From NCBI RefSeq assembly GCF_000469345.1, contig NZ_KI271092.1, positions 53,371 to 94,267 on the forward strand: DNA of 40,897 nucleotides. Reading direction: 5' to 3'. The translations under genes were made by a program, and so were the position numbers. Of the stretch, positions 9,875 to 17,052 are shown piece after piece (the first letter of the stretch is position 1; each line of letters opens with the position of its first letter). The DNA is from Eubacterium ramulus ATCC 29099. GTDB taxonomy: Bacteria; Bacillota; Clostridia; Lachnospirales; Lachnospiraceae. Under the pieces are notes generated by a model. That model worked only from the letters and a program-made list of their open reading frames with translations, had not been told where the DNA came from and made no database searches.

Positions 9875-10777
9875 TTATTTCTTATCCAGCGAATACTGCA
9901 CGAGACGCTCCAGCAGATCTACCGTTCCATCGATACCGTAGCATGCGCTGTTAATGCAGATATCAAAATCTGCCGGATTACCCCATTTCTTACCGGTATA
10001 ATAATCATAAGATGTCTTTCTGCGCTTATCTGTCTTACGGATAAACTCTTCTGCTTCCCGACGATCCTGATTGTTGAGCAGCATTTTTCTGCGGACACGG
10101 TTCTCATATGGTGCACCGATAAATACACTGAGACGCGGAATACCGCCCGTCATCAGCACATGACCGCAGCTTCTTCCGACAATGACGCTGTCACCTGCTT
10201 TTGCAATCTCTTTGATCACATGGCTCTGTTTGATAAAATGCAAATCTTTTCCACCGATTCCCGGCATCTTTTCATCCAGTTCATCAATCATCAGATCCAG
10301 AACCGAATCATCATAAAAAGAGAATCCAAGCCGTCCTGCCAGACGGGAACCAATCTCATGACCACCGGCGCCGGTCTCACGGGCAATGCAGATTACAACA
10401 TGATCTTTTTCGGTCTTATACATCAGCCCATGACGATCCTTTGTAAAATCTTTTGAAATCTGATCCCGGAATCCATCATCTTCCATCACAGCCATCATAT
10501 CGTTGCACAGATGCTCATAACGGATAAAAAGTTCCTCATATCTGCCACCGTTTTCCTCAATGATCTTAATCATATTTCCGATCAGAATCAGCTCATCTTT
10601 CAGCTTTTCTGTATCCTCACGCTCGAAATCCTTCAAAATCTGCTTTACAGAAATATGCTTTGGTCCAGGAAACACTTTTCCCAGTTCACTTCCGGATGCT
10701 TCATATACTTCTGTATCCAATGTGTAAAAACGTTCTGCCAATTCCTGATAGTTTACCTTGCTTCCCTCTGGTTTCAT
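9875..10777 (-). CDS. Cytidylate-kinase-like family protein
   Basis: The protein has 300 residues. After about 125 residues of mostly helical, unassigned sequence comes a nucleoside-kinase-like domain (about 127-300). It starts with VICIARETGAGGHEIGSRL, a glycine-rich phosphate-binding loop of the cytidylate-kinase-like type (Cytidylate_kin2), and carries VIVGRSCGHVL, an RVRRKM lid-like segment and a KWGNPADFDICINS segment typical of the family. It differs from housekeeping Cmk in having the long N-terminal extension, so the substrate is unknown. The start has GGAG 9 nt upstream, embedded in the end of the lipoprotein gene; only 3 nt separate the two genes. Co-transcription with a lipoprotein and an AraC regulator is unusual and suggests a signalling or regulatory role rather than nucleotide salvage, but that is speculative. 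Confidence 0.8.
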   Translation of the reverse strand: MKPEGSKVNYQELAERFYTLDTEVYEASGSELGKVFPGPKHISVKQILKDFEREDTEKLKDELILIGNMIKIIEENGGRYEELFIRYEHLCNDMMAVMEDDGFRDQISKDFTKDRHGLMYKTEKDHVVICIARETGAGGHEIGSRLAGRLGFSFYDDSVLDLMIDELDEKMPGIGGKDLHFIKQSHVIKEIAKAGDSVIVGRSCGHVLMTGGIPRLSVFIGAPYENRVRRKMLLNNQDRREAEEFIRKTDKRRKTSYDYYTGKKWGNPADFDICINSACYGIDGTVDLLERLVQYSLDKK

Positions 10778-10780
10778 AAA

Positions 10781-11482
10781 TCAATTCTCCTTTCGCTGCA
10801 ACTTCATAACTGTCTGTCCATCTGAATTTTTCAGTATCAGTGAATCCTGATTCTCATCTGCCTCATAAGTATATACCGATGAGCTGCTGCCTCCGATCAG
10901 CTCAAAATTATCTTTATCTGCTGCATATTTCATATGTGCCCCAAACACAAACGAGCCATCCTCATGCAGTTCAATATAAGATCCGCCATCTGCTGTATAG
11001 GAAGCTTCCAGTGCTGTATCTGTAAAGATTGTGTCTGATCCGCTCTCGAACTTCATCTGTGTCCCGCCGGCAAAATCTGGTTCCTCACCTTCTGTGAGTT
11101 TGCACCGCGTATAAGTGCCGTCTTCATTTTGCTGAATCGCATAAGAATCATAAGCCAGCTGCGTCTGGGCATCATCCTCCCCTTCCTGACCATAGTAGAT
11201 CAGGTTCAGTACCCGGTAACCTGCTTCACTGGTGCTCAGCTGATAAATCCCGGTATAACCGTAATCACAATTACCGTCTTTATCCAGTGTCATCTGTATC
11301 TTCAGAGTATCCCCTGCTGTATAGACTCCGTCAAATTTCACTTTTGATTTTACAGAATCCAGCTTTGTCTCGGCAGCTGCACTGCCTCCATCTGCGGTTC
11401 CCGCATTCTTTGTTCCGCATCCTGCCAGAGCGACCATAACAAGCAACAGTACTCCCAGTAGTTTTCCGGTGTGTTTCTTCAT
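10781..11482 (-). CDS. Putative lipoprotein
   Basis: This 233-residue protein begins with a type II signal peptide: KKH, a hydrophobic stretch and the lipobox LAGC with the lipidated Cys at residue 22. A short Gly/Ala/Ser-rich spacer follows (residues 23-40). The mature part is predicted beta-rich and seems to contain two related segments about measuring how a value departs from baseline (DGVYTAGDTLKIQMTLDKDG and ASYTADGGSYIELHEDGSF), as in small DUF-type lipoproteins of Clostridia. No enzymatic motif is visible. GGAGGA lies 10 nt before the ATG. It is the first gene of a three-gene operon with the kinase-like and AraC genes and is divergent from a TetR gene. Function unknown. Confidence 0.78.
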   Translation of the reverse strand: MKKHTGKLLGVLLLVMVALAGCGTKNAGTADGGSAAAETKLDSVKSKVKFDGVYTAGDTLKIQMTLDKDGNCDYGYTGIYQLSTSEAGYRVLNLIYYGQEGEDDAQTQLAYDSYAIQQNEDGTYTRCKLTEGEEPDFAGGTQMKFESGSDTIFTDTALEASYTADGGSYIELHEDGSFVFGAHMKYAADKDNFELIGGSSSSVYTYEADENQDSLILKNSDGQTVMKLQRKEN

Positions 11483-11541
11483 AATAAATGTTCCTCCAAT
11501 AACTGTCTCTCCAGAGATTTTCCCATACTCTGAGTATTTCT

Positions 11542-11594
11542 ATTTTACCACTTTACGACACTTCTCACAAGTGTTACAGTAAGTTTGTAACACT
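11542..11594. promoter_or_regulatory. Overlapping divergent promoters with two inverted repeats (probable TetR operator)
   Basis: Minus strand: TTGTGA (11570-11565), 17-bp spacer, TAAAAT (11547-11542), reading into the lipoprotein operon. Plus strand: TTTACG (11552-11557), 17-bp spacer, TACAGT (11575-11580), reading into the TetR gene. A perfect inverted repeat AGTGTTACA-N7-TGTAACACT spans 11570-11594. A second, ACACTT-N5-AAGTGT (11558-11574), overlaps both promoters. Palindromes this close to a TetR gene are the expected operator, so one repressor probably controls both directions and itself. Confidence 0.72.
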
Positions 11595-11613
11595 ATGGAA
11601 GGAGTGCCTTATT

Positions 11614-12207
11614 ATGAGCAAAAAACAACCACGCAACACCAAGGGTAAAATTATTTCCGCTGCCTGGAAACTCTTTTATGAACAGGGATACGATGACACC
11701 ACCATCGATGAGATCATTGCGGAATCCGCTACCTCAAAAGGCTCCTTTTATCATTATTTTGAAGGAAAAGATGCTCTGCTCGGATCTCTTTCCTTTCTGT
11801 TTGACGAAAAATATATGGAACTGGAAGCACAGCTTTCCGGCTTTGCGACACGCTATGAACAGCTGATTTATCTGAACCAGGAGCTTTTTTCCATGATTGA
11901 AAACAGCATTTCCCTGGATCTGCTGGCACGGCTGCTGTCCACACAGCTCATTACCAAAGGAGAAAAACATCTGCTGGACCGCAACCGCTATTACTATAAA
12001 CTGCTGCGCCGTATCATCCGGGAAGGGCAGGACGGCGGGGAATTCCGCACAGATCTCTCCGTAAATGAAATGGTGAAGCTGTATGCGATTGCGGAACGCG
12101 CCCTGCTCTATGACTGGTGCATCTGTAATGGAGAATATTCTTTAAAAACGTACGGCTCTACGGCGATGCCCATCTATCTGTCACAGATCCGGATCCGGGA
12201 TATCTGA
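11614..12207 (+). CDS. TetR/AcrR-family transcriptional regulator
   Basis: The protein has 197 residues. The N-terminal TetR helix-turn-helix spans about residues 8-55 (GKIISAAWKLFYEQGYDDTT, IDEIIAESATSKGSFYHYF). The rest is the helical ligand and dimerisation domain, which gives no clue to the ligand. The ATG has GGAAGGAG 9 nt upstream. The gene is divergent from the lipoprotein-kinase-AraC operon and has perfect inverted repeats in the shared promoter region, which implies autoregulation and control of the divergent operon. putP follows in the same direction but has its own promoter. Confidence 0.9.
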   Translation: MSKKQPRNTKGKIISAAWKLFYEQGYDDTTIDEIIAESATSKGSFYHYFEGKDALLGSLSFLFDEKYMELEAQLSGFATRYEQLIYLNQELFSMIENSISLDLLARLLSTQLITKGEKHLLDRNRYYYKLLRRIIREGQDGGEFRTDLSVNEMVKLYAIAERALLYDWCICNGEYSLKTYGSTAMPIYLSQIRIRDI

Positions 12208-12331
12208 GCGATTTATTTTTATTCTATATTTCATTCCATATCTTAGTCTATTTCTGTTTTTCCTTTATTTCAGCAGGTTTATATCACTTTTTATGTTTAT
12301 TTTCTGTACTTTAGTCTATACTCCGTTCTGT

Positions 12332-12360
12332 ATTGCAGTCTGTTTTTATTCATGGTATAC
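12332..12360 (+). promoter_or_regulatory. putP promoter
   Basis: TTGCAG (12332-12337), a 17-bp spacer and TATACT (12355-12360) lie 46 nt before the putP ATG. Upstream are two direct copies of TTAGTCTAT (near 12243 and 12310) that could bind a regulator. Confidence 0.65.
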
Positions 12361-12405
12361 TGGCAGAAATTTGTTGAAGTAACGTAATAAAGGAGATTGA
12401 TTTTT

Positions 12406-13932
12406 ATGAATGCAAACACAATTGGAATGCTGATCATCATGATCATCTATCTGGGTGCCATGGTCCTGATCGGTATTCTCTTTTCCAGAAAAAACAACGA
12501 CACCAGTGATTTTTATCTGGGTGGACGAAAGCTTGGTCCGATCGTGACTGCTATGAGTGCCGAAGCCTCTGACATGAGCAGCTGGCTTCTGATGGGTCTG
12601 CCGGGTGTCGCATATCTGTCCGGCTGTGCCGAAGCAGGATGGACTGCCATCGGACTTGCTATCGGAACTTATCTGAACTGGCTCATCGTCGCAAAACGTC
12701 TGCGCCGCTATTCCCACAAAGCAAATAATTCCATTACGATCCCATCTTTTTTTGCAAACCGCTACCGGGATAAAAGCAATTCCCTGCTGGCAATTTCTGC
12801 CATCATGATCGTAATTTTCTTTGTACCGTACACTGCGTCCGGATTCGCTGCCTGCGGCAAACTCTTTGCCACACTCTTCGGTGTTCCGTATATGCCTGCC
12901 ATGATCATAAGTGCCATCATTATCGTTGCTTACACTTCTCTGGGCGGATTTCTGGCCGCAAGTACCACTGATCTGATCCAGAGTATTATCATGACCGGTG
13001 CCCTGGTCGTCGTACTGATCTACGGCGTACATATGGCTGGTGGCATGGATGCTGTTATCACAAATGCACAGTCACTGAAAGGCTACTTAAGCATGACAAT
13101 GTCTCATGATGCAGCAACCGGCGGAACCACACCGTACAACGGGCTGACCATCGCCTCCACTCTGGCATGGGGACTGGGCTATTTTGGAATGCCACATATC
13201 CTGCTGCGTTTCATGGGTATTGAAGATGAAAACAAATTAAAAACATCCCGCCGCATCGCCTCTGTATGGGTCGTTATTTCCATGTTTATCGCCATCTTTA
13301 TCGGTATTATCGGAAATGCCATGACAAAAGCAGGTGCTATGGATGTTCTGGAGAACTCTTCCCAGTCTGAAACACTGATCGTCAGAACCGCTGTACTGCT
13401 GAGCAATCACGGATTCCTTGCCGTGCTGATGGCAGGACTGATCCTTGCCGGAATCCTGGCAAGCACCATGTCCACCTCCGATTCCCAGCTGTTGGCAGCA
13501 TCTTCCAGTATTTCAGAAAATTTGCTGCAGGACTGCTTCGGAATCAAATGTACAAAAAAACAGTCCATGCTGATGGCTCGTATCACTGTTCTGGTCATTG
13601 CCGCCATCAGTGTATTCCTTGCCCGTAATCCGGACAGTTCTGTCTTCCGTATCGTATCCTTCGCATGGGCAGGATTTGGTGCCACTTTCGGTGCTGTTAT
13701 GCTCTTTGCACTGTTCTGGAAACGTTCCAACCGAAACGGTGCCCTGGCAGGAATGATCGTCGGCGGTGCCATGGTATTTATCTGGAAATTCCTGATCGCA
13801 CCACACGGCGGACTCCTTGGTATTTACGAACTGCTGCCTGCATTCCTGTGCTCCGCAGCTGCCATCGTAATCGTCAGCCTGCTGACCGCTCCGCCGTCAC
13901 AGGAGATCATCGATGAATTCGAAAGCGTATAA
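12406..13932 (+). CDS. putP: Sodium/proline symporter PutP
   Basis: The protein has 508 residues and belongs to the solute:sodium symporter family. It shows the PutP signature MSAEASDMSSWLLMGLPG after the second membrane helix, GRKLGPIVTAMS before it, and about 13 hydrophobic membrane segments along its length. The PutP family imports proline with Na+ across the cytoplasmic membrane. The ATG at 12406 was chosen because GGAG lies 10 nt upstream; a TTG at 12397 in frame is too close to that ribosome binding site. A strong promoter precedes the gene and a bidirectional terminator follows, so it is transcribed alone. The length matches the family. Confidence 0.92.
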   Translation: MNANTIGMLIIMIIYLGAMVLIGILFSRKNNDTSDFYLGGRKLGPIVTAMSAEASDMSSWLLMGLPGVAYLSGCAEAGWTAIGLAIGTYLNWLIVAKRLRRYSHKANNSITIPSFFANRYRDKSNSLLAISAIMIVIFFVPYTASGFAACGKLFATLFGVPYMPAMIISAIIIVAYTSLGGFLAASTTDLIQSIIMTGALVVVLIYGVHMAGGMDAVITNAQSLKGYLSMTMSHDAATGGTTPYNGLTIASTLAWGLGYFGMPHILLRFMGIEDENKLKTSRRIASVWVVISMFIAIFIGIIGNAMTKAGAMDVLENSSQSETLIVRTAVLLSNHGFLAVLMAGLILAGILASTMSTSDSQLLAASSSISENLLQDCFGIKCTKKQSMLMARITVLVIAAISVFLARNPDSSVFRIVSFAWAGFGATFGAVMLFALFWKRSNRNGALAGMIVGGAMVFIWKFLIAPHGGLLGIYELLPAFLCSAAAIVIVSLLTAPPSQEIIDEFESV

Positions 13933-13952
13933 CCTTTATATTATAAAAAGAA

Positions 13953-13987
13953 AAATCTGCGACAATCATAGCGACTGTCGCAGATTT
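13953..13987. terminator. Bidirectional intrinsic terminator
   Basis: The perfect 12-bp stem AAATCTGCGACA / TGTCGCAGATTT has an 11-nt loop, is followed by GTTTTAATTATTTT on the plus strand, and is preceded by A-runs that serve as a U-tract on the minus strand. It ends putP and probably also the opposing PadR cassette. Confidence 0.88.
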
Positions 13988-13994
13988 GTTTTAA

Positions 13995-14384
13995 TTATTT
14001 TGCATAAACACAAGGTGCTTCATTATCATAGACAAGCATTACACAACCATTTCCGCTTTTCCACCCTGAATAAAAAGCCGATTTCGTACGATTATAATTG
14101 GCTTTTTGTATCCATCCGGCGACAGTTGTAATAGCACCTGTAGGCATACTTATACACCCTACCACAGCTGCTGCAATATCAGCCGTCCAAGAATTGTATC
14201 CAGTCATTTTATTATATGCCTTTTTACAGTCAGTTGCAGAAATATTATATCGTGCAATAACCTGTCTGGATACCGCTCTTGTTTCTATTTGCGAAACTGT
14301 ATTTGCATAACAAACAGGCACATTAACTGTAAATGCTATCACCAAAGCCAAACTTACCATAACCAGTTTCTTCCATTTACACAT
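13995..14384 (-). CDS. Small secreted protein with four cysteines, function unknown
   Basis: From the ATG at 14384 (GGAGGAG 8 nt upstream) the protein has 129 residues; a longer frame starts further up but lacks a ribosome binding site. Residues 1-27 form a signal peptide (KWKKLVMVSLALVIAF, cleavage after VCYA). The mature part of about 102 residues has four cysteines (contexts ATDCKK, VVGCIS, GNGCVM and APCVYA near the C-terminus), suggesting two disulfides. It also has a Gly/Ala/Ile-rich central stretch (AAAVVGCISMPTGAITTVAGW). This could be a bacteriocin-like or surface-acting peptide, but I recognise no family. It lies 17 nt after the DUF2812 gene and appears to be the last gene of a PadR-controlled cassette. 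The region is AT-rich compared with its flanks. Confidence 0.7.
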   Translation of the reverse strand: MCKWKKLVMVSLALVIAFTVNVPVCYANTVSQIETRAVSRQVIARYNISATDCKKAYNKMTGYNSWTADIAAAVVGCISMPTGAITTVAGWIQKANYNRTKSAFYSGWKSGNGCVMLVYDNEAPCVYAK

Positions 14385-14401
14385 ACGTCTTCTCCTCCTG
14401 C

Positions 14402-15094
14402 TCAAAATATGTTCATAATAACACATAACAAAATCATTACTATTACTGACCCCCAGCTACAAACTCTGAAAAAAATTTTTTGATTTCCATATTTTTTATA
14501 ATTTTGATGACTTATATCATGATTACAGATCAAATACTTTTTTGTAACATGATAACTATACATCAAAAGCACACACGAGATAGCATAGAATATAATCATC
14601 AGCACGCCACATATTACATTCATATAATAGTGAGCACCCAGATTATCCAAGCCAGAATGACATTCTTTCCAAAATTGAAAAAAAGTGACACCTGGTCCCG
14701 CCAGAAAAAGTAGAATCAAACTTACAATCCGATATTTGAACATACTTTTTACATCCATCCACTGTATATCTGCCTCTGAATGCAAATCCTCAAGATCTAT
14801 TTGATCTGTTGCATAAATATCTGCTAATCCCTCTGTGCAAACATAATGCCACCCCACATCCCGAATCATTTGCAACATATCATTATCGTTTTTCGTTCTT
14901 GGAAGAGATGAAATTATCTGATAATGCATATTTCCAGATTCTCTTTTTTCTAATTTTGCAAACGGTCCTATAAATCCAGTAGTTGACAGAAACAGACCTT
15001 TTTTTGCCAAATTTTCCAACCAGTTTTCTAAAAAAAAGGTATCATACCAGGAAAAAGGACAATATCTCCACACTTTTTGTTTACATATAGCCAT
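14402..15094 (-). CDS. DUF2812-like membrane protein
   Basis: The protein has 230 residues. The N-terminal soluble half starts with KQKVWRYCPFSWYDTFFLENWLENLAKKG, which fits the DUF2812 pattern: a charged or aromatic N-terminus that recognises membrane-bound partners, then DVGWHYVCTEGLADIYAT. At least two to three membrane helices follow (about residues 121-140, 155-180 and 208-228). DUF2812 proteins are often encoded beside PadR regulators and their function is not established. The ATG has GGAGGG 6-7 nt upstream. Its gene follows padR after a 176-nt structured spacer and precedes a small secreted Cys protein by 17 nt. AT-rich composition hints at separate acquisition. Confidence 0.75.
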   Translation of the reverse strand: MAICKQKVWRYCPFSWYDTFFLENWLENLAKKGLFLSTTGFIGPFAKLEKRESGNMHYQIISSLPRTKNDNDMLQMIRDVGWHYVCTEGLADIYATDQIDLEDLHSEADIQWMDVKSMFKYRIVSLILLFLAGPGVTFFQFWKECHSGLDNLGAHYYMNVICGVLMIIFYAISCVLLMYSYHVTKKYLICNHDISHQNYKKYGNQKIFFRVCSWGSVIVMILLCVIMNIF

Positions 15095-15270
15095 GAGTAC
15101 TCCCTCCGTGTAAAGCAGACATTCGCAATCCGTTTTCGCTATTTGCTCATAAACGCAGTCGCTTTACGACCTGTCAGTGGGAACTTTTAACTCCCCCCTG
15201 ACATAAGCATCCCCCTTACCCACCGCTCAGTGCTCTACACACTTGAAGCGGGGAAATGCTTATTCTGCGT
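15095..15270 (-). other. Highly structured spacer between padR and the DUF2812 gene
   Basis: Read on the minus strand, this 176-nt spacer starts with a long hairpin: ATAAGCAT / ATGCTTAT outer arms, then CCCC/GGGG, CCGCT/AGCGG and AGTG/CACT. A second stem follows, TGTCAG...CTGACA with GGG/CCC inside, and then GTCG-TAAAG-CGAC. Distant arms GTAAAGC / GCTTTAC can also pair. It has no open frame. Such dense nested hairpins recall the ends of IS200/IS605-type elements or a MITE, or a cis-acting RNA. No transposase remnant is visible, so the identity stays open. Confidence 0.5.
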
Positions 15271-15579
15271 TCAAAATAAGGCTTTTACATCTGCCAGACA
15301 TAGTTCCAGTCTGCGAATTTCCATTTGTAAAAGATGCTGGCCTTTGTCACTCAGTGTATAAGTACGTTTTCTCCCTTCCACAGCAATTTCACATATAATA
15401 TGTTCATGTTCGAATTTCCCCAAGATAGTATACAATGTTGCCGGACCAATTTTCACTCTTTGTCGCGTTAAATTGCAAATAAAATCTGTTATTTCGGTAC
15501 CACATTTGTCTCCTTGAGATAATGCCAATAATACATAAAACATTGATTCTGTTAAAGTTTCAAGTGACTTTTTTGCCAT
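15271..15579 (-). CDS. PadR-family transcriptional regulator
   Basis: The protein has 102 residues, the short PadR (PF03551) form. The winged helix-turn-helix is visible as MFYVLLALSQGDKCGTEI, RQRVKIGPATLYTILGKFE and the wing GRKRTYTLSDKGQHLLQ, with a short C-terminal dimerisation helix. GGAG lies 11 nt before the ATG. Upstream is a consensus promoter whose -10 box is buried in a palindrome, the expected arrangement for autorepression. It heads a cassette with a DUF2812 membrane protein and a small secreted protein, so it probably represses both until a membrane-active or toxic compound is sensed; that last point is inferred from other PadR systems. Confidence 0.9.
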   Translation of the reverse strand: MAKKSLETLTESMFYVLLALSQGDKCGTEITDFICNLTRQRVKIGPATLYTILGKFEHEHIICEIAVEGRKRTYTLSDKGQHLLQMEIRRLELCLADVKALF

Positions 15580-15650
15580 ACTAAGTTGTCTCCATTATGC
15601 ATAATTCAAAATGATACAAAATACTTTTCACGTATCTAAGATATATCTCT

Positions 15651-15700
15651 CCAATATCATTTATTGATATCAATATATGATATTGGAAAGAATTTGTCAA
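15651..15700 (-). promoter_or_regulatory. padR promoter overlapped by a long palindromic operator
   Basis: On the minus strand TTGACA (15700-15695), a 17-bp spacer and TATATT (15677-15672) form a near-consensus promoter. The perfect inverted repeat CCAATATCA / TGATATTGG (15651-15659, 15678-15686) encloses a second palindrome, ATTGATATCAAT (15663-15674). The -10 box lies inside it, so a bound dimer would exclude RNA polymerase. Confidence 0.78.
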
Positions 15701-15809
15701 TACCTTCTCACACTATTATTTTTTATTTCCTTTCAGGCTGATTTCATGTATACTGAAAAATAATTGCAGCAACTTACATATCTAATCATTGAAAGGATCA
15801 CCATATATC

Positions 15810-16472
15810 ATGAGTTCAAAACTTCAACTTCCCGCACTTGCAATTTTTGACATGGACGGCCTGATTTTTGACACCGAACGCCTTTTTATGACGACCAAAG
15901 ATGGTGTCATGAAAGAATACGGCTATACGCAGCAAAAAGACGATTACATCCATACCATTGGAACCTGCGGTCAACAATTACTGGATATTCTGCACAGACT
16001 TTACGGGGACGATTACCCGGCAGAAGAGATCAGTCAGAAATGCCGTACACTGGTCACTGAAAAGATCCGCCGTGACGGTCCTCCCACAAAACCGGGAATC
16101 CCGGAACTTCTCGCATGGTTCACAGATAATCATATTCCATGCTGCGTGGCATCTTCCACAAAGCATGACCTTGTCATGGAATATCTGCGTCTGGCAAACC
16201 TCGACAACTATTTTGCATTTGTTATTGGCGGTGATCAGGTACCGCGTTCCAAACCAAACCCGGATATTTTTCTGGCAGCATGTCAGCAGGCGGGCATCAG
16301 ACCGGAAGCTGCACTTGTGCTGGAAGACTCCGAAAACGGTATTTTAGCCGCATCGAATGGAAATATTCCCGTAGTCTGTATCCCGGATTTGAAAGTACCA
16401 TCCGAAGAAACAGCAAAAAAAACTGCGGCAATCGTGTCGACCGCCGCAGATGTAATTTCGCTATTCCGTTAA
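15810..16472 (+). CDS. HAD-superfamily phosphatase (beta-phosphoglucomutase-like)
   Basis: The protein has 220 residues. Motif I is FDMDGLIFDTE with the nucleophile D14 and acid/base D16. Motif II is CVASST, motif III includes the lysine in RSKPNPDIFL, and motif IV is LVLEDSENGILAA. The helical cap after motif I makes it subfamily I, in the beta-phosphoglucomutase / sugar phosphatase group. The substrate cannot be deduced. The ATG at 15810 follows GAAAGGA by 12 nt; a TTG at 15789 is possible but overlaps that site. It stands alone, divergent from padR and convergent with the riboflavin operon. Confidence 0.88.
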   Translation: MSSKLQLPALAIFDMDGLIFDTERLFMTTKDGVMKEYGYTQQKDDYIHTIGTCGQQLLDILHRLYGDDYPAEEISQKCRTLVTEKIRRDGPPTKPGIPELLAWFTDNHIPCCVASSTKHDLVMEYLRLANLDNYFAFVIGGDQVPRSKPNPDIFLAACQQAGIRPEAALVLEDSENGILAASNGNIPVVCIPDLKVPSEETAKKTAAIVSTAADVISLFR

Positions 16473-16535
16473 GTTTTCTGTGAAGAAACTCTGGCAGAAT
16501 GGTTTCAGGCTTTTGACCCTGGCACCATCATTTTA

Positions 16536-16997
16536 TTAGATGTTTTTCATCAGATTTACCATTTCAATTGCGGAGCAGGCTACATCATATCCTTTGTTTC
16601 CGGCCTTTGTACCTGCACGCTCGATAGCCTGCTCAATATTGTCAGTAGTCAGGATACCAAAGAGTGTCGGTACGCCGGTCTCAAGACCAACCATAGCAGT
16701 TCCTTTGCTTACCTCAGCACATACATAATCATAGTGGCTTGTGGATCCTTTGATTACAGCACCCAGGCAAAGCACTGCATCATATTTTCCGGAAGCTGCC
16801 ATTTTCTTTGCAACGATCGGAATCTCAAATGCACCCGGAACCCATGCCAGATCGATATCCTCATCTTTTACACCGTGACGTACACAGGCATCCTGTGCAC
16901 CGCCAACCAGTTTTGATACGATAAACTCGTTAAAACGCGCTGCTACAATACCGATTTTAATGCCCTCTGCTACTACATTTCCTTCTAAAATTCTCAT
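16536..16997 (-). CDS. ribH: 6,7-dimethyl-8-ribityllumazine synthase
   Basis: From the ATG at 16997 (AGGAGG 8 nt upstream) the protein has 153 residues, the usual length. It condenses 5-amino-6-ribitylaminouracil with 3,4-dihydroxy-2-butanone 4-phosphate to lumazine, the penultimate step of riboflavin synthesis; the family forms 60-mer or pentameric shells. Landmarks: [45 protein letters not shown] with the active-site His, and [24 protein letters not shown] near the end. It is the last gene of the riboflavin operon, 55 nt after ribBA. Confidence 0.96.
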   Translation of the reverse strand: MRILEGNVVAEGIKIGIVAARFNEFIVSKLVGGAQDACVRHGVKDEDIDLAWVPGAFEIPIVAKKMAASGKYDAVLCLGAVIKGSTSHYDYVCAEVSKGTAMVGLETGVPTLFGILTTDNIEQAIERAGTKAGNKGYDVACSAIEMVNLMKNI

Positions 16998-17052
16998 TTT
17001 CTTATCCTCCTGATTTTTTAATTTCATTGCAACTGTTCTGAAGCGTTACATT

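Noticed and set aside
8847-10456. Long plus-strand open frames (303 and 424 codons) opposite the AraC and kinase-like genes
   Set aside because: They run antisense to two well-supported genes with recognisable domains, have no ribosome binding site and no family likeness.
12346-13032. 228-codon minus-strand frame opposite putP
   Set aside because: Antisense to a complete PutP with its signature motif; composition is unlike a real protein.
15095-15270. tRNA or small known RNA gene
   Set aside because: No cloverleaf with CCA-type acceptor pairing and no anticodon loop; only nested hairpins.
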